From: Martinezella dioscoreae
GTDB lineage: Bacteria; Pseudomonadota; Alphaproteobacteria; Rhizobiales; Rhizobiaceae
NCBI RefSeq assembly: GCF_009176305.1
Contig: NZ_BLAJ01000002.1
Location: 62,001-126,000, forward strand
Direction of reading: 5' to 3'
Length of the DNA: 64,000 nucleotides
Part shown: positions 16,417 to 24,642 of the stretch, piece after piece
How positions within the stretch are numbered: the stretch's first letter is position 1
Layout: each line of letters starts with the position of its first letter
The notes under the pieces: generated by a model
Seen by the model: the letters and a program-made list of their open reading frames with translations, nothing else
Database searches by the model: none
Told to the model about the DNA's origin: nothing
Position numbers and translations under genes: made by a program

Positions 16417-16935
16417 ATGGCAGAGACAGAAATCCACGACATGTTCGTCATCGGCCTTCGAAACGCCTATGCGATGGAAAACCAGGCTTTGGGGATGACA
16501 AGACCGCAACCGTCACGCTTGGAAAATTATCCGGAAGTGGCGGCAAAACTTGAACAGCACATCGGCGAAACGGAGGATCAAATCAGGCGACTCGAACGTA
16601 TCCTTGAGGATTTAGACGAGGATTATCTCAACCTCAAGGATATGATCCTTTCGTTCACCAGCCCCACGACTGTCATGAGCCATGCAAGCGTAACCGACGA
16701 AGTGCTGAAAGACGCCCTCACCGATTTCGCATTCGAAAACTATGAAATCGCGGCATATAAATCACTGCTGACGATCGCCGACGCCGGAAACTTCGACGAG
16801 GCAAAACATGCTCTGCGGGAGAGCTTGGCCGAAGAGCAGGCAATGGCCAAATGGATTGACGATCATCTGCCGCAGATAACGCGGAAGTTTCTGCTGATGT
16901 GGGAGGGAGACGGACGCCTCGCGAGACAAGGGTAA
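16417..16935 (+). CDS. DUF892 ferritin-like protein (YciE/YciF family)
   Basis: A 172-residue four-helix-bundle protein: IHDMFVIGLRNAYAMENQAL, then LEQHIGETEDQIRRLERIL, FAFENYEIAAYKSLLTIA and SLAEEQAMAKWIDDHLPQ. The Glu/His pattern fits a di-iron-type bundle, as in YciF. Such proteins are general-stress markers of unknown mechanism. I chose the ATG at 16417 because GGAGG lies eight bases upstream; an ATG at 16402 overlaps that site. An EcfG-type promoter precedes it. Confidence 0.87.
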   Translation: MAETEIHDMFVIGLRNAYAMENQALGMTRPQPSRLENYPEVAAKLEQHIGETEDQIRRLERILEDLDEDYLNLKDMILSFTSPTTVMSHASVTDEVLKDALTDFAFENYEIAAYKSLLTIADAGNFDEAKHALRESLAEEQAMAKWIDDHLPQITRKFLLMWEGDGRLARQG

Positions 16936-17063
16936 TCTGCTTATGTCCGGCATGGGGAGCAATTGCGGATGATCAGTTTGGCCGATGGCCCGGCTTATGC
17001 TGTCCGCTACGGATCTTTTCTTTTGCGCATTCATGAATCCATACGCCTTGATCGCAGCGTTGC

Positions 17064-17171
17064 TCACTTGCGGAAAAGCGTGCTGTCGCTGCTCACTCCC
17101 TTTGCAAAGGCTTTCCGGCCGAACTCGTAAGCGTCATTTTCTGAAATCGCATCATCGTCGCCAGTCTTCAT
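17064..17171 (-). CDS. Predicted 35-residue protein coupled to the DUF982 gene
   Basis: An ATG at 17171 overlaps the stop of the upstream DUF982 gene as ATGA. The frame runs 35 residues to a TGA, beginning MKTGDDDAISENDAYEFGRK and ending DSTLFRK. The spacing A-x3-G-x2-A-x3-G (AYEFGRKAFAKG) recalls small RMF/CrpP-like proteins, but this is a weak likeness. The four-base overlap and the acidic start followed by a basic helix support a real translated product. The function is unknown. Confidence 0.5.
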   Translation of the reverse strand: MKTGDDDAISENDAYEFGRKAFAKGVSSDSTLFRK

Positions 17172-17443
17172 GGCGACCTGCTTCCCAACATCAGGTGCGC
17201 GTCGAGGCAGGCAATTACAAAAGCTGCTCGCGACGCCTCGACGGGAATTTTGTGCGAAACCGCCGCAACGCATTTTTCCGTCGCACGCGCGTAGGACCTG
17301 CTTCGTTCGCAAGGCCATCTTCGTGACAGGAAATGGATTGCATCCTCCGGCCCCTGAATCAGACAGCCGTCTCGACTGCTGGTCGCGAGGTAGACTGGTG
17401 CGGTCCAAAGCATCTTGAATTCCACATCAATCACATTGTGCAT
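17168..17443 (-). CDS. DUF982 family protein
   Basis: A 91-residue protein with the DUF982 pattern common in rhizobia: an N-terminal PVYLATSSRDG, then GPEDAIHFLSRRWP, YARATEKCVAA and a terminal ARAAFVIACLDA-like helix (here SRAAFVIACLDAH). The function is not known. GGGAGAG stands four bases before the ATG at 17443. An EcfG-type element is placed so that transcription would start about 35 bases upstream. It probably forms an operon with the overlapping small gene downstream. Confidence 0.75.
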   Translation of the reverse strand: MHNVIDVEFKMLWTAPVYLATSSRDGCLIQGPEDAIHFLSRRWPCERSRSYARATEKCVAAVSHKIPVEASRAAFVIACLDAHLMLGSRSP

Positions 17444-17483
17444 CCAACTCTCCCATGCCGTGGATGCCCCTCCCCTATGCTCG

Positions 17484-17508
17484 AACCATATACGCGGCCG
17501 TTTGTTCC
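17484..17508 (-). promoter_or_regulatory. EcfG/RpoE2-type promoter for the DUF982 gene
   Basis: On the minus strand: GGAAC at 17508-17504, 17 bases, GTT at 17486-17484, with the start codon about 40 bases downstream. Confidence 0.6.
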
Positions 17509-17740
17509 CGAGGCCGAGCCTGTTCGACTGTTTTCTCTGATCTATCGCATCAAGTCAGGAAACCTTTTCCGGCGGCAGTTGTTCGTGATTGAGGGTAAGA
17601 ATTTCCTCTCAAATCATGTGACGCTCACCGAAAGCCCTCCTTTGACGAGCGCACAAAGACAGCTACCGTGTACAAGAACCGTGGTTCAGTTTCGGTTCAC
17701 GCGCCAACACCTATAAGCAAGGCTCAATTCGGATCGAGAA

Positions 17741-18133
17741 ATGGACGGTTTAGCGCCCCTCTATAGCCAATTGTTTTCGGGAAAGCGGCTCCTGGTGGCA
17801 GAGAGCGGTTACTTTCTGACCGACGAGGTGCGCCAAAAGCTGTGTGAACTCGGAGCGATTATAGTTAGTCCGGTCCATGATCTCGAACATGCGTCCGATC
17901 TCATCGAGGCGAATGACCTAGACGCGGCGATACTCGACCTGAATCTCGAGGCGGAACAGGTATTTCCCCTGGTCGAACGGCTCGACAGGCAAAAGATTCC
18001 CTATCTCTTCGCTCTTGGCGGAGATCCAATCGATGCAGACATGAACTTTGCGGGTTTTGTGCTATCCGAGAGGCGCGCCGCCCTCGATCATATTGCCAAG
18101 GCACTGTTCGGCATCCCGGACAAAGATACATAA
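17741..18133 (+). CDS. Stand-alone receiver-domain (REC) protein
   Basis: A 130-residue single-domain response regulator. The fold starts KRLLVAESGYFLTDEVRQKL. The phospho-acceptor is Asp near residue 66 (AAILDLNLE), and the Lys-containing loop is replaced by VLSERRAALDHI, so the usual switch Lys is not obvious. The usual acidic pair after strand 1 is reduced to one Glu. It faces the sigma-factor gene tail to tail with 43 bases between stops. In rhizobia, such small receivers often feed into the general stress response, which fits here but is inference. About 300 bases upstream (17444-17740) hold no other gene. Confidence 0.8.
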   Translation: MDGLAPLYSQLFSGKRLLVAESGYFLTDEVRQKLCELGAIIVSPVHDLEHASDLIEANDLDAAILDLNLEAEQVFPLVERLDRQKIPYLFALGGDPIDADMNFAGFVLSERRAALDHIAKALFGIPDKDT

Positions 18134-18176
18134 CGCCACGCATTACCACTCCATGCGTTGAGAAGTGCAGGCATCA

Positions 18177-18680
18177 TCAATGCCTGTCTTCGTCAAGGTG
18201 CGCTGCCAGTTGCTGCCGGGCTCGACTGAGCCGGCTTTTCACGGTACCGATCGCACATCCGAATTTCTCGGCAGCGGCATCATAGGAGCGTCCCTCTATG
18301 ACAACATATTCGAGCACGACACGGTAAGGTTCCGGCAGCAGATTGCAGGCCTCTTCCATTTCCTTGGCCCGTATCGCCCATTCTTGCGATGGCGCGGCCA
18401 CCCCGGCGCCGGAAACGCATTTCGTGATTCCGGGAGCCTCGCGCCGGGCAATGCGGAACTTCGTGCAAAACGTATTGCGCATGATCGTGAACAGCCACGA
18501 TTTCAGCCGGGTGCCTCGATCGAATTGGTTGAGATTGGCCAGCGCTTTCGCGAGGGTTTCCTGCACGAGATCGTCGGCGTCACTGGCGTTTCTATGAAAC
18601 GAGCGTGCAAATGCACGAAGGGCCGGAATAAGCTCCACAATTTCGTTTTGCAGATCGGGGGTGCTGGGGCTATCGGTCAC
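18177..18680 (-). CDS. EcfG-like sigma-70 family (ECF) sigma factor
   Basis: A 167-residue ECF sigma factor. Region 2 is at about 15-85 (DADDLVQETLAKALANLNQF, then KSWLFTIMRNTF) and region 4 at about 105-160 (LLPEPYRVVLEYVVIEGRSY, then CAIGTVKSRLSRARQQL). The region 2 wording is close to that of RpoE2/EcfG, the general stress sigma factor of alphaproteobacteria. No PhyR or NepR gene sits alongside, so it is probably an EcfG paralog rather than the master copy. It carries a GGAAC-N17-GTT element upstream, consistent with control by EcfG or by itself. The surrounding genes carry the same element and are its likely targets (inference). Confidence 0.85.
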   Translation of the reverse strand: MTDSPSTPDLQNEIVELIPALRAFARSFHRNASDADDLVQETLAKALANLNQFDRGTRLKSWLFTIMRNTFCTKFRIARREAPGITKCVSGAGVAAPSQEWAIRAKEMEEACNLLPEPYRVVLEYVVIEGRSYDAAAEKFGCAIGTVKSRLSRARQQLAAHLDEDRH

Positions 18681-18989
18681 AATTTTTCTCCTTGAAGAAC
18701 GCGCACAACGACCGTTCCAGCATTGCCGCGCAATGCGTGGTTTCAGCTGCCGTCAATACGCTAGACCGGCACCGGTGCCCTGTGGACCTCGGATAATGCC
18801 TTCATTGACCTTGATTTGAGCAGACTTGCTGTTTGCGATGCGTTCGGGAGCTTCGTTGCGATCTTAAGGCTTCGATGTTCCTTGCATCTGCTAGGGGAAC
18901 GGCTGCATCTTGAGCTTGTTCCATGAGAATCTAAATAAACGTCAAAGCGCCGCGACGCCGCCACGGAGAGCGAGGCCGACGGGTGTCGG
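18681..18989. other. Intergenic stretch between the sigma factor and nuoB genes
   Basis: About 309 bases with no credible gene. The one recognisable element is the two-way EcfG-type motif at 18896-18922. Confidence 0.6.
18898..18922 (-). promoter_or_regulatory. EcfG/RpoE2-type element upstream of the sigma factor gene, readable on both strands
   Basis: On the minus strand: GGAAC at 18922-18918, 17 bases, GTT at 18900-18898. It implies a leader of about 210 bases. The plus strand also reads GGAAC (18896-18900)-N17-GTT (18918-18920), although no gene follows closely in that direction. Confidence 0.5.
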
Positions 18990-19547
18990 TTATCGTTCGA
19001 TCGTCCCATTGCGGCGAATCTTGCGCTGGAGAAGCAGAATTCCGTAAAGCAAGGCCTCCGCGGTCGGCGGGCAACCAGGCACATAAATATCGATCGGAAT
19101 GATCCGATCGCATCCGCGCACCACCGAATAGGAATAGTGATAATAGCCGCCGCCATTGGCGCATGATCCCATGGAGATCACGTAGCGCGGCTCGGGCATC
19201 TGGTCATAAACCTTGCGCAGCGCCGGCGCCATCTTGTTGCATACGGTGCCGGCAACAATCATCAGATCCGACTGCCGGGGGCTACCCCTCGGCGCGGCAC
19301 CAATGCGTTCCACGTCATAGCGCGGCATCGACATCTGCATCATCTCGATGGCGCAACAGGCAAGCCCGAACGTCATCCACATCAGCGATCCGGTGCGCGC
19401 CCAACTGACAAACTCGTCCGTGCTCGTGACGAGAAAACCCTTGTCGGCGAGTTCGTTGTTGATCGTTCCCATGAAGGGATCACCAGTCGGCGCCTGGCCG
19501 GGATGTTGAAAATCGCTGATAACAGGGCGGTCTTTGTAGGAAGACAT
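18990..19547 (-). CDS. nuoB: Orphan NADH-quinone oxidoreductase subunit B (NuoB paralog)
   Basis: A 185-residue NuoB/PSST subunit. This complex I subunit carries iron-sulfur cluster N2, the last electron carrier before quinone. All four N2 ligands are visible: the Cys pair near 64-65 ([10 protein letters not shown]), Cys near 129 (GSCANGGG) and Cys near 159 ([12 protein letters not shown]). Two further cysteines (about 103 in TVCNK, where TLTNK is usual, and about 146 in RGCDR) set it slightly apart. No other nuo gene is nearby, so it is a duplicate outside the nuo operon. A GGAAC-N17-GTT element sits 30 bases before the start, suggesting a stress-expressed isoform that could replace the housekeeping subunit (inference). 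Confidence 0.9.
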   Translation of the reverse strand: MSSYKDRPVISDFQHPGQAPTGDPFMGTINNELADKGFLVTSTDEFVSWARTGSLMWMTFGLACCAIEMMQMSMPRYDVERIGAAPRGSPRQSDLMIVAGTVCNKMAPALRKVYDQMPEPRYVISMGSCANGGGYYHYSYSVVRGCDRIIPIDIYVPGCPPTAEALLYGILLLQRKIRRNGTIER

Positions 19548-19575
19548 TGGTCCGTTCTCCCGTGGAAAACTCCCG

Positions 19576-19600
19576 AACTTGCGCGGAACAGGCTTGTTCC
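19576..19600 (-). promoter_or_regulatory. EcfG/RpoE2-type promoter for orphan nuoB
   Basis: On the minus strand: GGAAC at 19600-19596, 17 bases, GTT at 19578-19576, about 29 bases before the ATG. Confidence 0.6.
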
Positions 19601-19710
19601 AGGCATGGGTGCCTTTCGGTTCGCATGACCATCCTTGTCTTTCGATACTTCGATGCCTTCAAAGTGAAACCAAACAAGTTGCTCTACGTTTGTTTCCATG
19701 AGGAAATGTC

Positions 19711-21081
19711 ATGCATTCAATCGAGCAGCGCGACGACCGGCCTTCGAAACTACATCCTGCTTCTCTGACCATTCTCTGCCTGGGCGTGATCGTTGCGCAG
19801 GTCGACACGTCGGTTGTCAATCTGGCTGTCCAACCAATCGGCGAGAGCCTCCAGGCTTCCGTAACCCAGTTGCAGTGGGTCGTCGATGCCTACAATCTCG
19901 TCTACGCTGCGCTTCTGATCAGTGGCGGTCTGCTTGCGGATCTTTACGGACGTCGTCTGATTTTCATCGTCGGCTGCGTCATCTTCTCAATCGCAAGCCT
20001 TGGATGCGCCTTGGCTCCGACGATCACGATCCTAATCGGCGCCAGAGCGACAACCGGCCTCGGATCGGCCCTTCTGATACCGGCCTCTCTTTCGCTCATT
20101 CGAGTGATCTACCCAGACGAGCAGATTCGGGGTCGGGCGCTCGGTATCTGGGCCGGCTGCAACGGCATGTCGCTTGCCGTCGGGCCAAGCCTTGGCGGCT
20201 ATCTGATCCATAATTTCGGTTGGCGGGCTGTTTTCCTCGTCGTGGTTCCCATCGGCGTGGCGGCGGCTGCCGGAGCATTGCCTTGGATCTTGGAAAGTGC
20301 GGATAAAAAGGGACGATCGTTCGACATGCTGGGTCAGCTATTGGGCATATTGTCGCTCGCCGCCATCACTCTGGCGGCAATCGAGTCCTCGCATTTTCCG
20401 ATAGTATGGACGATCCTGCTGGCACTTTGCGGCTTCGGTCTGCTGGCGCTTTTCATCCTGGTGGAACGGCGCCTCGATCAGCGGGCTCTCGTGCCGCTTT
20501 CGATGTTTTCCACCGGGCGATTCAGCGGGGCGATGGCGGGAACGGCCGCAATGACGTTCGGCATGTACGGGACGCTCTTTCTGTTTCCCCTCGCCTCCCT
20601 CAGCCTCGATCGACTGCCTCCGATCGCTGTCGGGCTGGCACTATTGCCCATGGCGCTGAGCTTTGTGGCAATCTCACCCTTCTCCGGTTACTTTTCTGAA
20701 CATCTGGGAAAACGGCACACCATCAGCATCGGGTTGGCGACGATAGGACTGGGGAACCTTCTGCTCGGCATTGCTTTTGGCGGTAACCTGTTCACCGCCG
20801 AGGAATTCGGCCTGCTGTTGACCGGTATCGGGATGGGCATGGCGACCGGGCCTCTTACGGCAGTCGCGGTTTCGAGCGTCGTCCGTGAGCGCGCTGGAAC
20901 TGCGAGCGCACTGATCAACGTCGCACGCATGGTTGGCGCAACCATCGGCGTGGCCGCACTCGGATCGGTCTACGCGTTCTTCCGGGAGCCCGCTTTCGGG
21001 TTCATTGTGGCTATGTTTTGCGGCGGCGGTCTTCAGCTCTTCGGCAGCATGGCGGCGTGGCGATATCTCAAGCGAACGTGA
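19711..21081 (+). CDS. MFS transporter, DHA2 (14-TM) drug-efflux type
   Basis: A 456-residue membrane protein with the DHA2 pattern: VIVAQVDTSVVNLAVQPIGE in helix 1, QWVVDAYNLVYAALLISGG in helix 2, and LLADLYGRRLIF as the loop 2-3 signature. The number of hydrophobic segments fits 13-14 helices. Members are proton-driven exporters of drugs and other amphipathic compounds. GAGGAAATGTC precedes the ATG. It ends facing the LysR gene (52 bases between stops), which is a possible regulator. The substrate is unknown. Confidence 0.88.
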   Translation: MHSIEQRDDRPSKLHPASLTILCLGVIVAQVDTSVVNLAVQPIGESLQASVTQLQWVVDAYNLVYAALLISGGLLADLYGRRLIFIVGCVIFSIASLGCALAPTITILIGARATTGLGSALLIPASLSLIRVIYPDEQIRGRALGIWAGCNGMSLAVGPSLGGYLIHNFGWRAVFLVVVPIGVAAAAGALPWILESADKKGRSFDMLGQLLGILSLAAITLAAIESSHFPIVWTILLALCGFGLLALFILVERRLDQRALVPLSMFSTGRFSGAMAGTAAMTFGMYGTLFLFPLASLSLDRLPPIAVGLALLPMALSFVAISPFSGYFSEHLGKRHTISIGLATIGLGNLLLGIAFGGNLFTAEEFGLLLTGIGMGMATGPLTAVAVSSVVRERAGTASALINVARMVGATIGVAALGSVYAFFREPAFGFIVAMFCGGGLQLFGSMAAWRYLKRT

Positions 21082-21133
21082 ATCCCACTTTTTATGCGGG
21101 TGACGTTCGACAATCCGAGCGCCATCCAAGCCA

Positions 21134-22045
21134 TCAATGAGAAGACGCAGGCGCCATCAGCGGATCCTTGCCGACTATCTCAATCAGGAAGTCGAGGACC
21201 GTCCTGATGCGCAACGGCAGGTTCCGACGCGATGGGTAGACGACGCTGATAGCGACTCGGCTCGGCGGAAAGTCTGGCATGACGTTCACCAGCCTGCCTT
21301 CCTCGATGTCGGACCCGACAAGAATGTGGGAAAGTACGGCAATCCCATTGCCAGCCAACACCGCACGGTGGACGGCAACCGCGTTGCTGGCGACGAGGCG
21401 CGGCGCGATCCTCACGGTAACGTCCTCGGCGCCATTTGAGAACGACCATGCCCGGCCGTTTCCGGCGCGATTGTAACAGATGCAATCATGAGCGCTGACA
21501 TCGTCGGGCGTTTTGGGTGCTGCCCGCTCTTGTAGATAGGAAGGCGCGGCAACGAGAAAGGCCGTCGTCCACCCAATTCTGCGGCACATCAGACTGCAGT
21601 CTGCGACCGTTCCCAGCCGTACCTCAAGATCGATCCCCTCTTCGACCAGGTCGGACGGTTCCTCGCGAAAGAGCAAGTCGACGGAAAGTCCCCGATGGCG
21701 TTCGAGCAGCATCCCGAGCCGGTCGCTGACGTAAAGCCCGAGCGGTGTCGGCAAAGCCAGCCGCACCTTGCCGGCTATGCGCCCGCCATCACGACATGTG
21801 GTTTCACTAAGCGCCTCGACCGCTTCGATGACCTTGAGTGCCATCGGGATGATCTGCTCCCCCTCCGCCGTCAGCGCCAGCGCGGTGGTCGTGCGATGCA
21901 GCAGACGTGTGTTGAGATGCGCTTCCAGCGCCGAAACCTGGCGTGAAACAGCAGGCTGCGTCAGCCTGAGATCAATCGCTGCGGCGGAAAAGGAGCCAGT
22001 CTCCACCACCCGCATGAATGTTTGCAATGCGCATACGATATCCAT
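21134..22045 (-). CDS. LysR-family transcriptional regulator
   Basis: A 303-residue LysR protein. The N-terminal winged helix (about 1-60: FMRVVETGSFSAAAIDL, then TQPAVSRQVSALE) is followed by the periplasmic-binding-like effector domain (VRLALPTPLGLYVSDRLGML, then DLEVRLGTVADCSLMCRRIG). The ATG at 22045 is taken because a GTG two codons upstream overlaps the only purine-rich site. It is divergent from the AhpD-like gene, with the Rrf2-type operators in the shared gap, and tail-to-tail with the MFS gene, so either could be its target. Confidence 0.88.
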   Translation of the reverse strand: MDIVCALQTFMRVVETGSFSAAAIDLRLTQPAVSRQVSALEAHLNTRLLHRTTTALALTAEGEQIIPMALKVIEAVEALSETTCRDGGRIAGKVRLALPTPLGLYVSDRLGMLLERHRGLSVDLLFREEPSDLVEEGIDLEVRLGTVADCSLMCRRIGWTTAFLVAAPSYLQERAAPKTPDDVSAHDCICYNRAGNGRAWSFSNGAEDVTVRIAPRLVASNAVAVHRAVLAGNGIAVLSHILVGSDIEEGRLVNVMPDFPPSRVAISVVYPSRRNLPLRIRTVLDFLIEIVGKDPLMAPASSH

Positions 22046-22118
22046 CCCCACCCCATACTTTTCGGCATAGGCCTTATGTTCGAACCTTAGCCCGGAAGGA
22101 CTTTACTGTCCAGCAATT

Positions 22119-22156
22119 AAGGATATCTTTTATCCACAAGGATACTTAATATCCTT
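22119..22156. promoter_or_regulatory. Two abutting 19-bp Rrf2-type operators before the AhpD-like operon
   Basis: Site 2 (22138-22156) is a perfect AAGGATA-N5-TATCCTT palindrome. Site 1 (22119-22137) directly abuts it with AAGGATA-N5-TATCC and two mismatches in the right arm. The same perfect palindrome lies before the rrf2 gene at 26665-26683. The pair ends 16 bases before the AhpD-like start codon, a repressor position. Confidence 0.75.
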
Positions 22157-22172
22157 AATAACGGAGGCGACT

Positions 22173-22652
22173 ATGACCCAGCGTTTGAATTATGCCCAGC
22201 AATCACCGGAACTCTTCAGGAAACTTTCGGAACTCAGCATGGCCCTGAAGGACAGCGCCATCGAACAGAAAATCCAGGATCTCGTTCACATCCGCGCATC
22301 GCAGATTAACGGCTGCGCTTTCTGCCTGGACATGCATGTCAAGGAAGCCAAGATCCATGGCGAGAGCGAACTCCGGCTCCACCACGTAGCCGTCTGGCGG
22401 GAATCCAATCTCTTCATTCCCCGGGAGCGCGCCGCGCTCGCCTGGACGGAAGCGGTGACGAAACTGCATGAAGGCGGCATTCCCGACGAGCTCTACGAGC
22501 GCGTGCGCGGCCAGCTTTCCGAGAAGGAAATCTCCGATCTCACCTTCGTAATCATGGTCATCAATGCCTGGAACCGCGCCAGCATCGCCTTCAAGACCGT
22601 ACCGGGCTCGGCCGACAAGGCCTACGGCCTCGACAGAGCCGGCCTCAACTGA
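22173..22652 (+). CDS. Carboxymuconolactone decarboxylase / AhpD-like protein
   Basis: A 159-residue all-helical protein of the AhpD-like superfamily. The catalytic motif NGCAFCLDMH places the redox pair at Cys48 and Cys51 with His55, the arrangement of alkylhydroperoxidases and not of true lactone decarboxylases. Such proteins reduce peroxides or act on electrophiles using thiol chemistry. GGAGG stands just before the ATG at 22173. It is first in a run of five same-strand genes that ends at the convergent rrf2 gene. The tandem palindromes upstream suggest Rrf2 control. Confidence 0.9.
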   Translation: MTQRLNYAQQSPELFRKLSELSMALKDSAIEQKIQDLVHIRASQINGCAFCLDMHVKEAKIHGESELRLHHVAVWRESNLFIPRERAALAWTEAVTKLHEGGIPDELYERVRGQLSEKEISDLTFVIMVINAWNRASIAFKTVPGSADKAYGLDRAGLN

Positions 22653-22682
22653 GCCTCTCAGAAAAGGCTTCGGCAAACGATA

Positions 22683-22704
22683 CGCGGCCGTCCCGGCGGC
22701 CGCG
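22683..22704. repeat. GC-rich stem-loop between the AhpD-like and MBL genes
   Basis: CGCGGCCG at 22683-22690 and its reverse complement at 22697-22704 surround a 6-base loop. No T-run follows, so it is not a full intrinsic terminator. It may tune transcript stability within the operon. Confidence 0.4.
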
Positions 22705-22783
22705 ACCAAAACTCTCATGACAATCGTTTCAACCGTGGAGCCGGCCAAATCGGTTCCAAGATCTCGATCAACAGGAGACAAAC

Positions 22784-23698
22784 ATGGACCTGGACACTTC
22801 TCATCCCGTTAAATCAAGCCCTGACGAGCTGGTTCCGTCGCGCTATGCGGTGCAGATCGGTGATATCGAGGTACTGGTGATCAGCGACGGCGTGTTGCCG
22901 CTGCCGACCAAGATGCTGGGATACAATGCGGATGCTGCCGATCGCGCGGCCTGGCTGAATGATATGTTCCTGCCGCAGGACGCTTTCGACTGGGCGCTGA
23001 ACGCGGTCGTCGTTCGCAGCGGCAAGCAGACCATCCTCATCGATGCAGGTCTTGGCTTGGACCCGGAGTTGAACCTGCCGCGCGCCGGACAATTGATCAA
23101 GCGGCTGGAAGCTGCCGGCATCGACCTTGGTTCCGTGACTGACGTCGTGCTGACCCACATGCATATGGATCATGTTGGCGGGCTGCTCGTCGATGGAGTG
23201 AAGGAGCGGCTGCGTCCGGACCTCAGTATCCATGTGGCAGCGGCAGAGGTCAAATTCTGGGAAGCGCCCGACTTCTCCCATGTGTCAATGCCGCCCGGCT
23301 TCCCGGATGCGCTTCGGGCGGCCGCGAAACAGTTCAAAAAAGAGTATGAAAACCAGCTGCAACTGTTCGATGATGAATCCCAGGTGGCACCGGGCGTGGT
23401 CGTCTCTCGAACCGGCGGCCACACACCCGGGCATAGCGTGGTTCGCGTGGCATCGGGCAAGGACCGGCTAATGTTCGCTGGCGATGCCGTGTTCGCCGTC
23501 GGGTTCGAACATCCGGACTGGCACAACGGCTTCGAACACGATCCGGAAGAAGCTGCGCGCGTGCGCGTCCGTCTTTTGCGGGAGCTGGCCGAGACCGGAG
23601 GGCTTCTGGTTGCCACCCATATGCCGTTCCCTTCGGTCGGCCATGTGGCAACCGACGGCGATGTCTTCCGTTGGGTACCGGTGTTCTGGGACTACTAA
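22784..23698 (+). CDS. Metallo-beta-lactamase-fold hydrolase
   Basis: A 304-residue MBL-fold protein with the zinc-binding LTHMHMDHVGG motif near residue 124, a later GGHTPGHS and FAGDAVF, and a distal THMPFPS. The overall plan resembles the AHL-lactonase/quinone-hydrolase-like branch of cytosolic MBL proteins. AGGAGACAAAC leads into the ATG. It is second in the Rrf2-linked operon. The substrate is not determinable; lactone, thioester or glutathione adducts are all possible. Confidence 0.88.
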   Translation: MDLDTSHPVKSSPDELVPSRYAVQIGDIEVLVISDGVLPLPTKMLGYNADAADRAAWLNDMFLPQDAFDWALNAVVVRSGKQTILIDAGLGLDPELNLPRAGQLIKRLEAAGIDLGSVTDVVLTHMHMDHVGGLLVDGVKERLRPDLSIHVAAAEVKFWEAPDFSHVSMPPGFPDALRAAAKQFKKEYENQLQLFDDESQVAPGVVVSRTGGHTPGHSVVRVASGKDRLMFAGDAVFAVGFEHPDWHNGFEHDPEEAARVRVRLLRELAETGGLLVATHMPFPSVGHVATDGDVFRWVPVFWDY

Positions 23699-23860
23699 CT
23701 CCCTGGTGAGCAAGCGCCGGGCCGGCGTGCAGCTGTTAGGGAGCACCTGGCTCGGCTGAGCGGATGCAAGGCATGATCTGAGCCGGCCCGTCCTTGCAAC
23801 ACAATCACACAGAATGAACGAACAATGCGGTGCGCGAAGCGACCGCAAATGGAGAAGCTC

Positions 23861-24613
23861 ATGAAAATCGTCATCATCGGTGGAACCGGCCTGATCGGTT
23901 CGAAGACGGCCGACCGCCTTCGCAGGCAGGGCCATGAAGTCGTTGCCGCCGCACCGAACACCGGCGTCAATACGATTACCGGCGAAGGACTCGCCGAAGC
24001 ATTGGCGGGCGCCTCCATCGTCATGGACCTCGCAAACTCGCCCTCCTTCGAGGACAAAGCCGTGCTCGAATTCTTCGAGACGTCAGGCCGCAATCTGGCG
24101 GCAGCGGAAAAGACGGCCGGCGTGAAGCATCATATCGCCCTTTCCATCATCGGCGTCGATCGCCTGCCCGAAAGCGGCTACATGCGTGCCAAGGTCGCCC
24201 AGGAAAAGATCATCCGCGACTCCGGCATTCCCTATACCATCGTCCATTCGACGCAGTTCATGGAATTCCTAAGCGGCATCGCCCAGTCCGGCACGGTCGG
24301 CGATACGGTGCGCCTGTCGCCGGCCTATGTGCAGCCGATCGCTTCCGACGACGTCGCCGACAACATGACCGTCGTGGCGAACTCCGCGGCAATCAACGGC
24401 ATCGTCGAGATCTCCGGTCCGGAACGTGTCCGGCTGAATGAGCTCGTGGCCCGCTATCTGAAGGCCATGGGCGATGCCCGCAAGGTCGTGGCGGATCCGG
24501 AAGCCCGCTATTTCGGCGCAAGGCTGGAAGACGGCTCGCTCGTGTCCGATGGCAATCCGCGCCTCGGCCGCATCACCTTCGAGCAATGGTTCGCAACCTC
24601 CGCCCGCAAATGA
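23861..24613 (+). CDS. NmrA-like NAD(P)-binding Rossmann protein
   Basis: A 250-residue atypical short-chain protein starting MKIVIIGGTGLIGSKTADRL (GGTGxxG nucleotide motif). Later stretches are DLANSPSFED, HHIALSIIGVDRL and YMRAKVAQEKII, in the style of NmrA/quinone-oxidoreductase QOR2 relatives that lack the SDR Tyr-Lys pair or carry it in altered form. The ATG at 23861 is six bases after GGAG; an upstream ATG at 23825 lacks this. It is third in the Rrf2-linked operon, where it may act on quinones or aldehydes (inference). Confidence 0.85.
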   Translation: MKIVIIGGTGLIGSKTADRLRRQGHEVVAAAPNTGVNTITGEGLAEALAGASIVMDLANSPSFEDKAVLEFFETSGRNLAAAEKTAGVKHHIALSIIGVDRLPESGYMRAKVAQEKIIRDSGIPYTIVHSTQFMEFLSGIAQSGTVGDTVRLSPAYVQPIASDDVADNMTVVANSAAINGIVEISGPERVRLNELVARYLKAMGDARKVVADPEARYFGARLEDGSLVSDGNPRLGRITFEQWFATSARK

Positions 24614-24642
24614 CCGTCCAACTCTTCAGAAAGGAATTCGAG

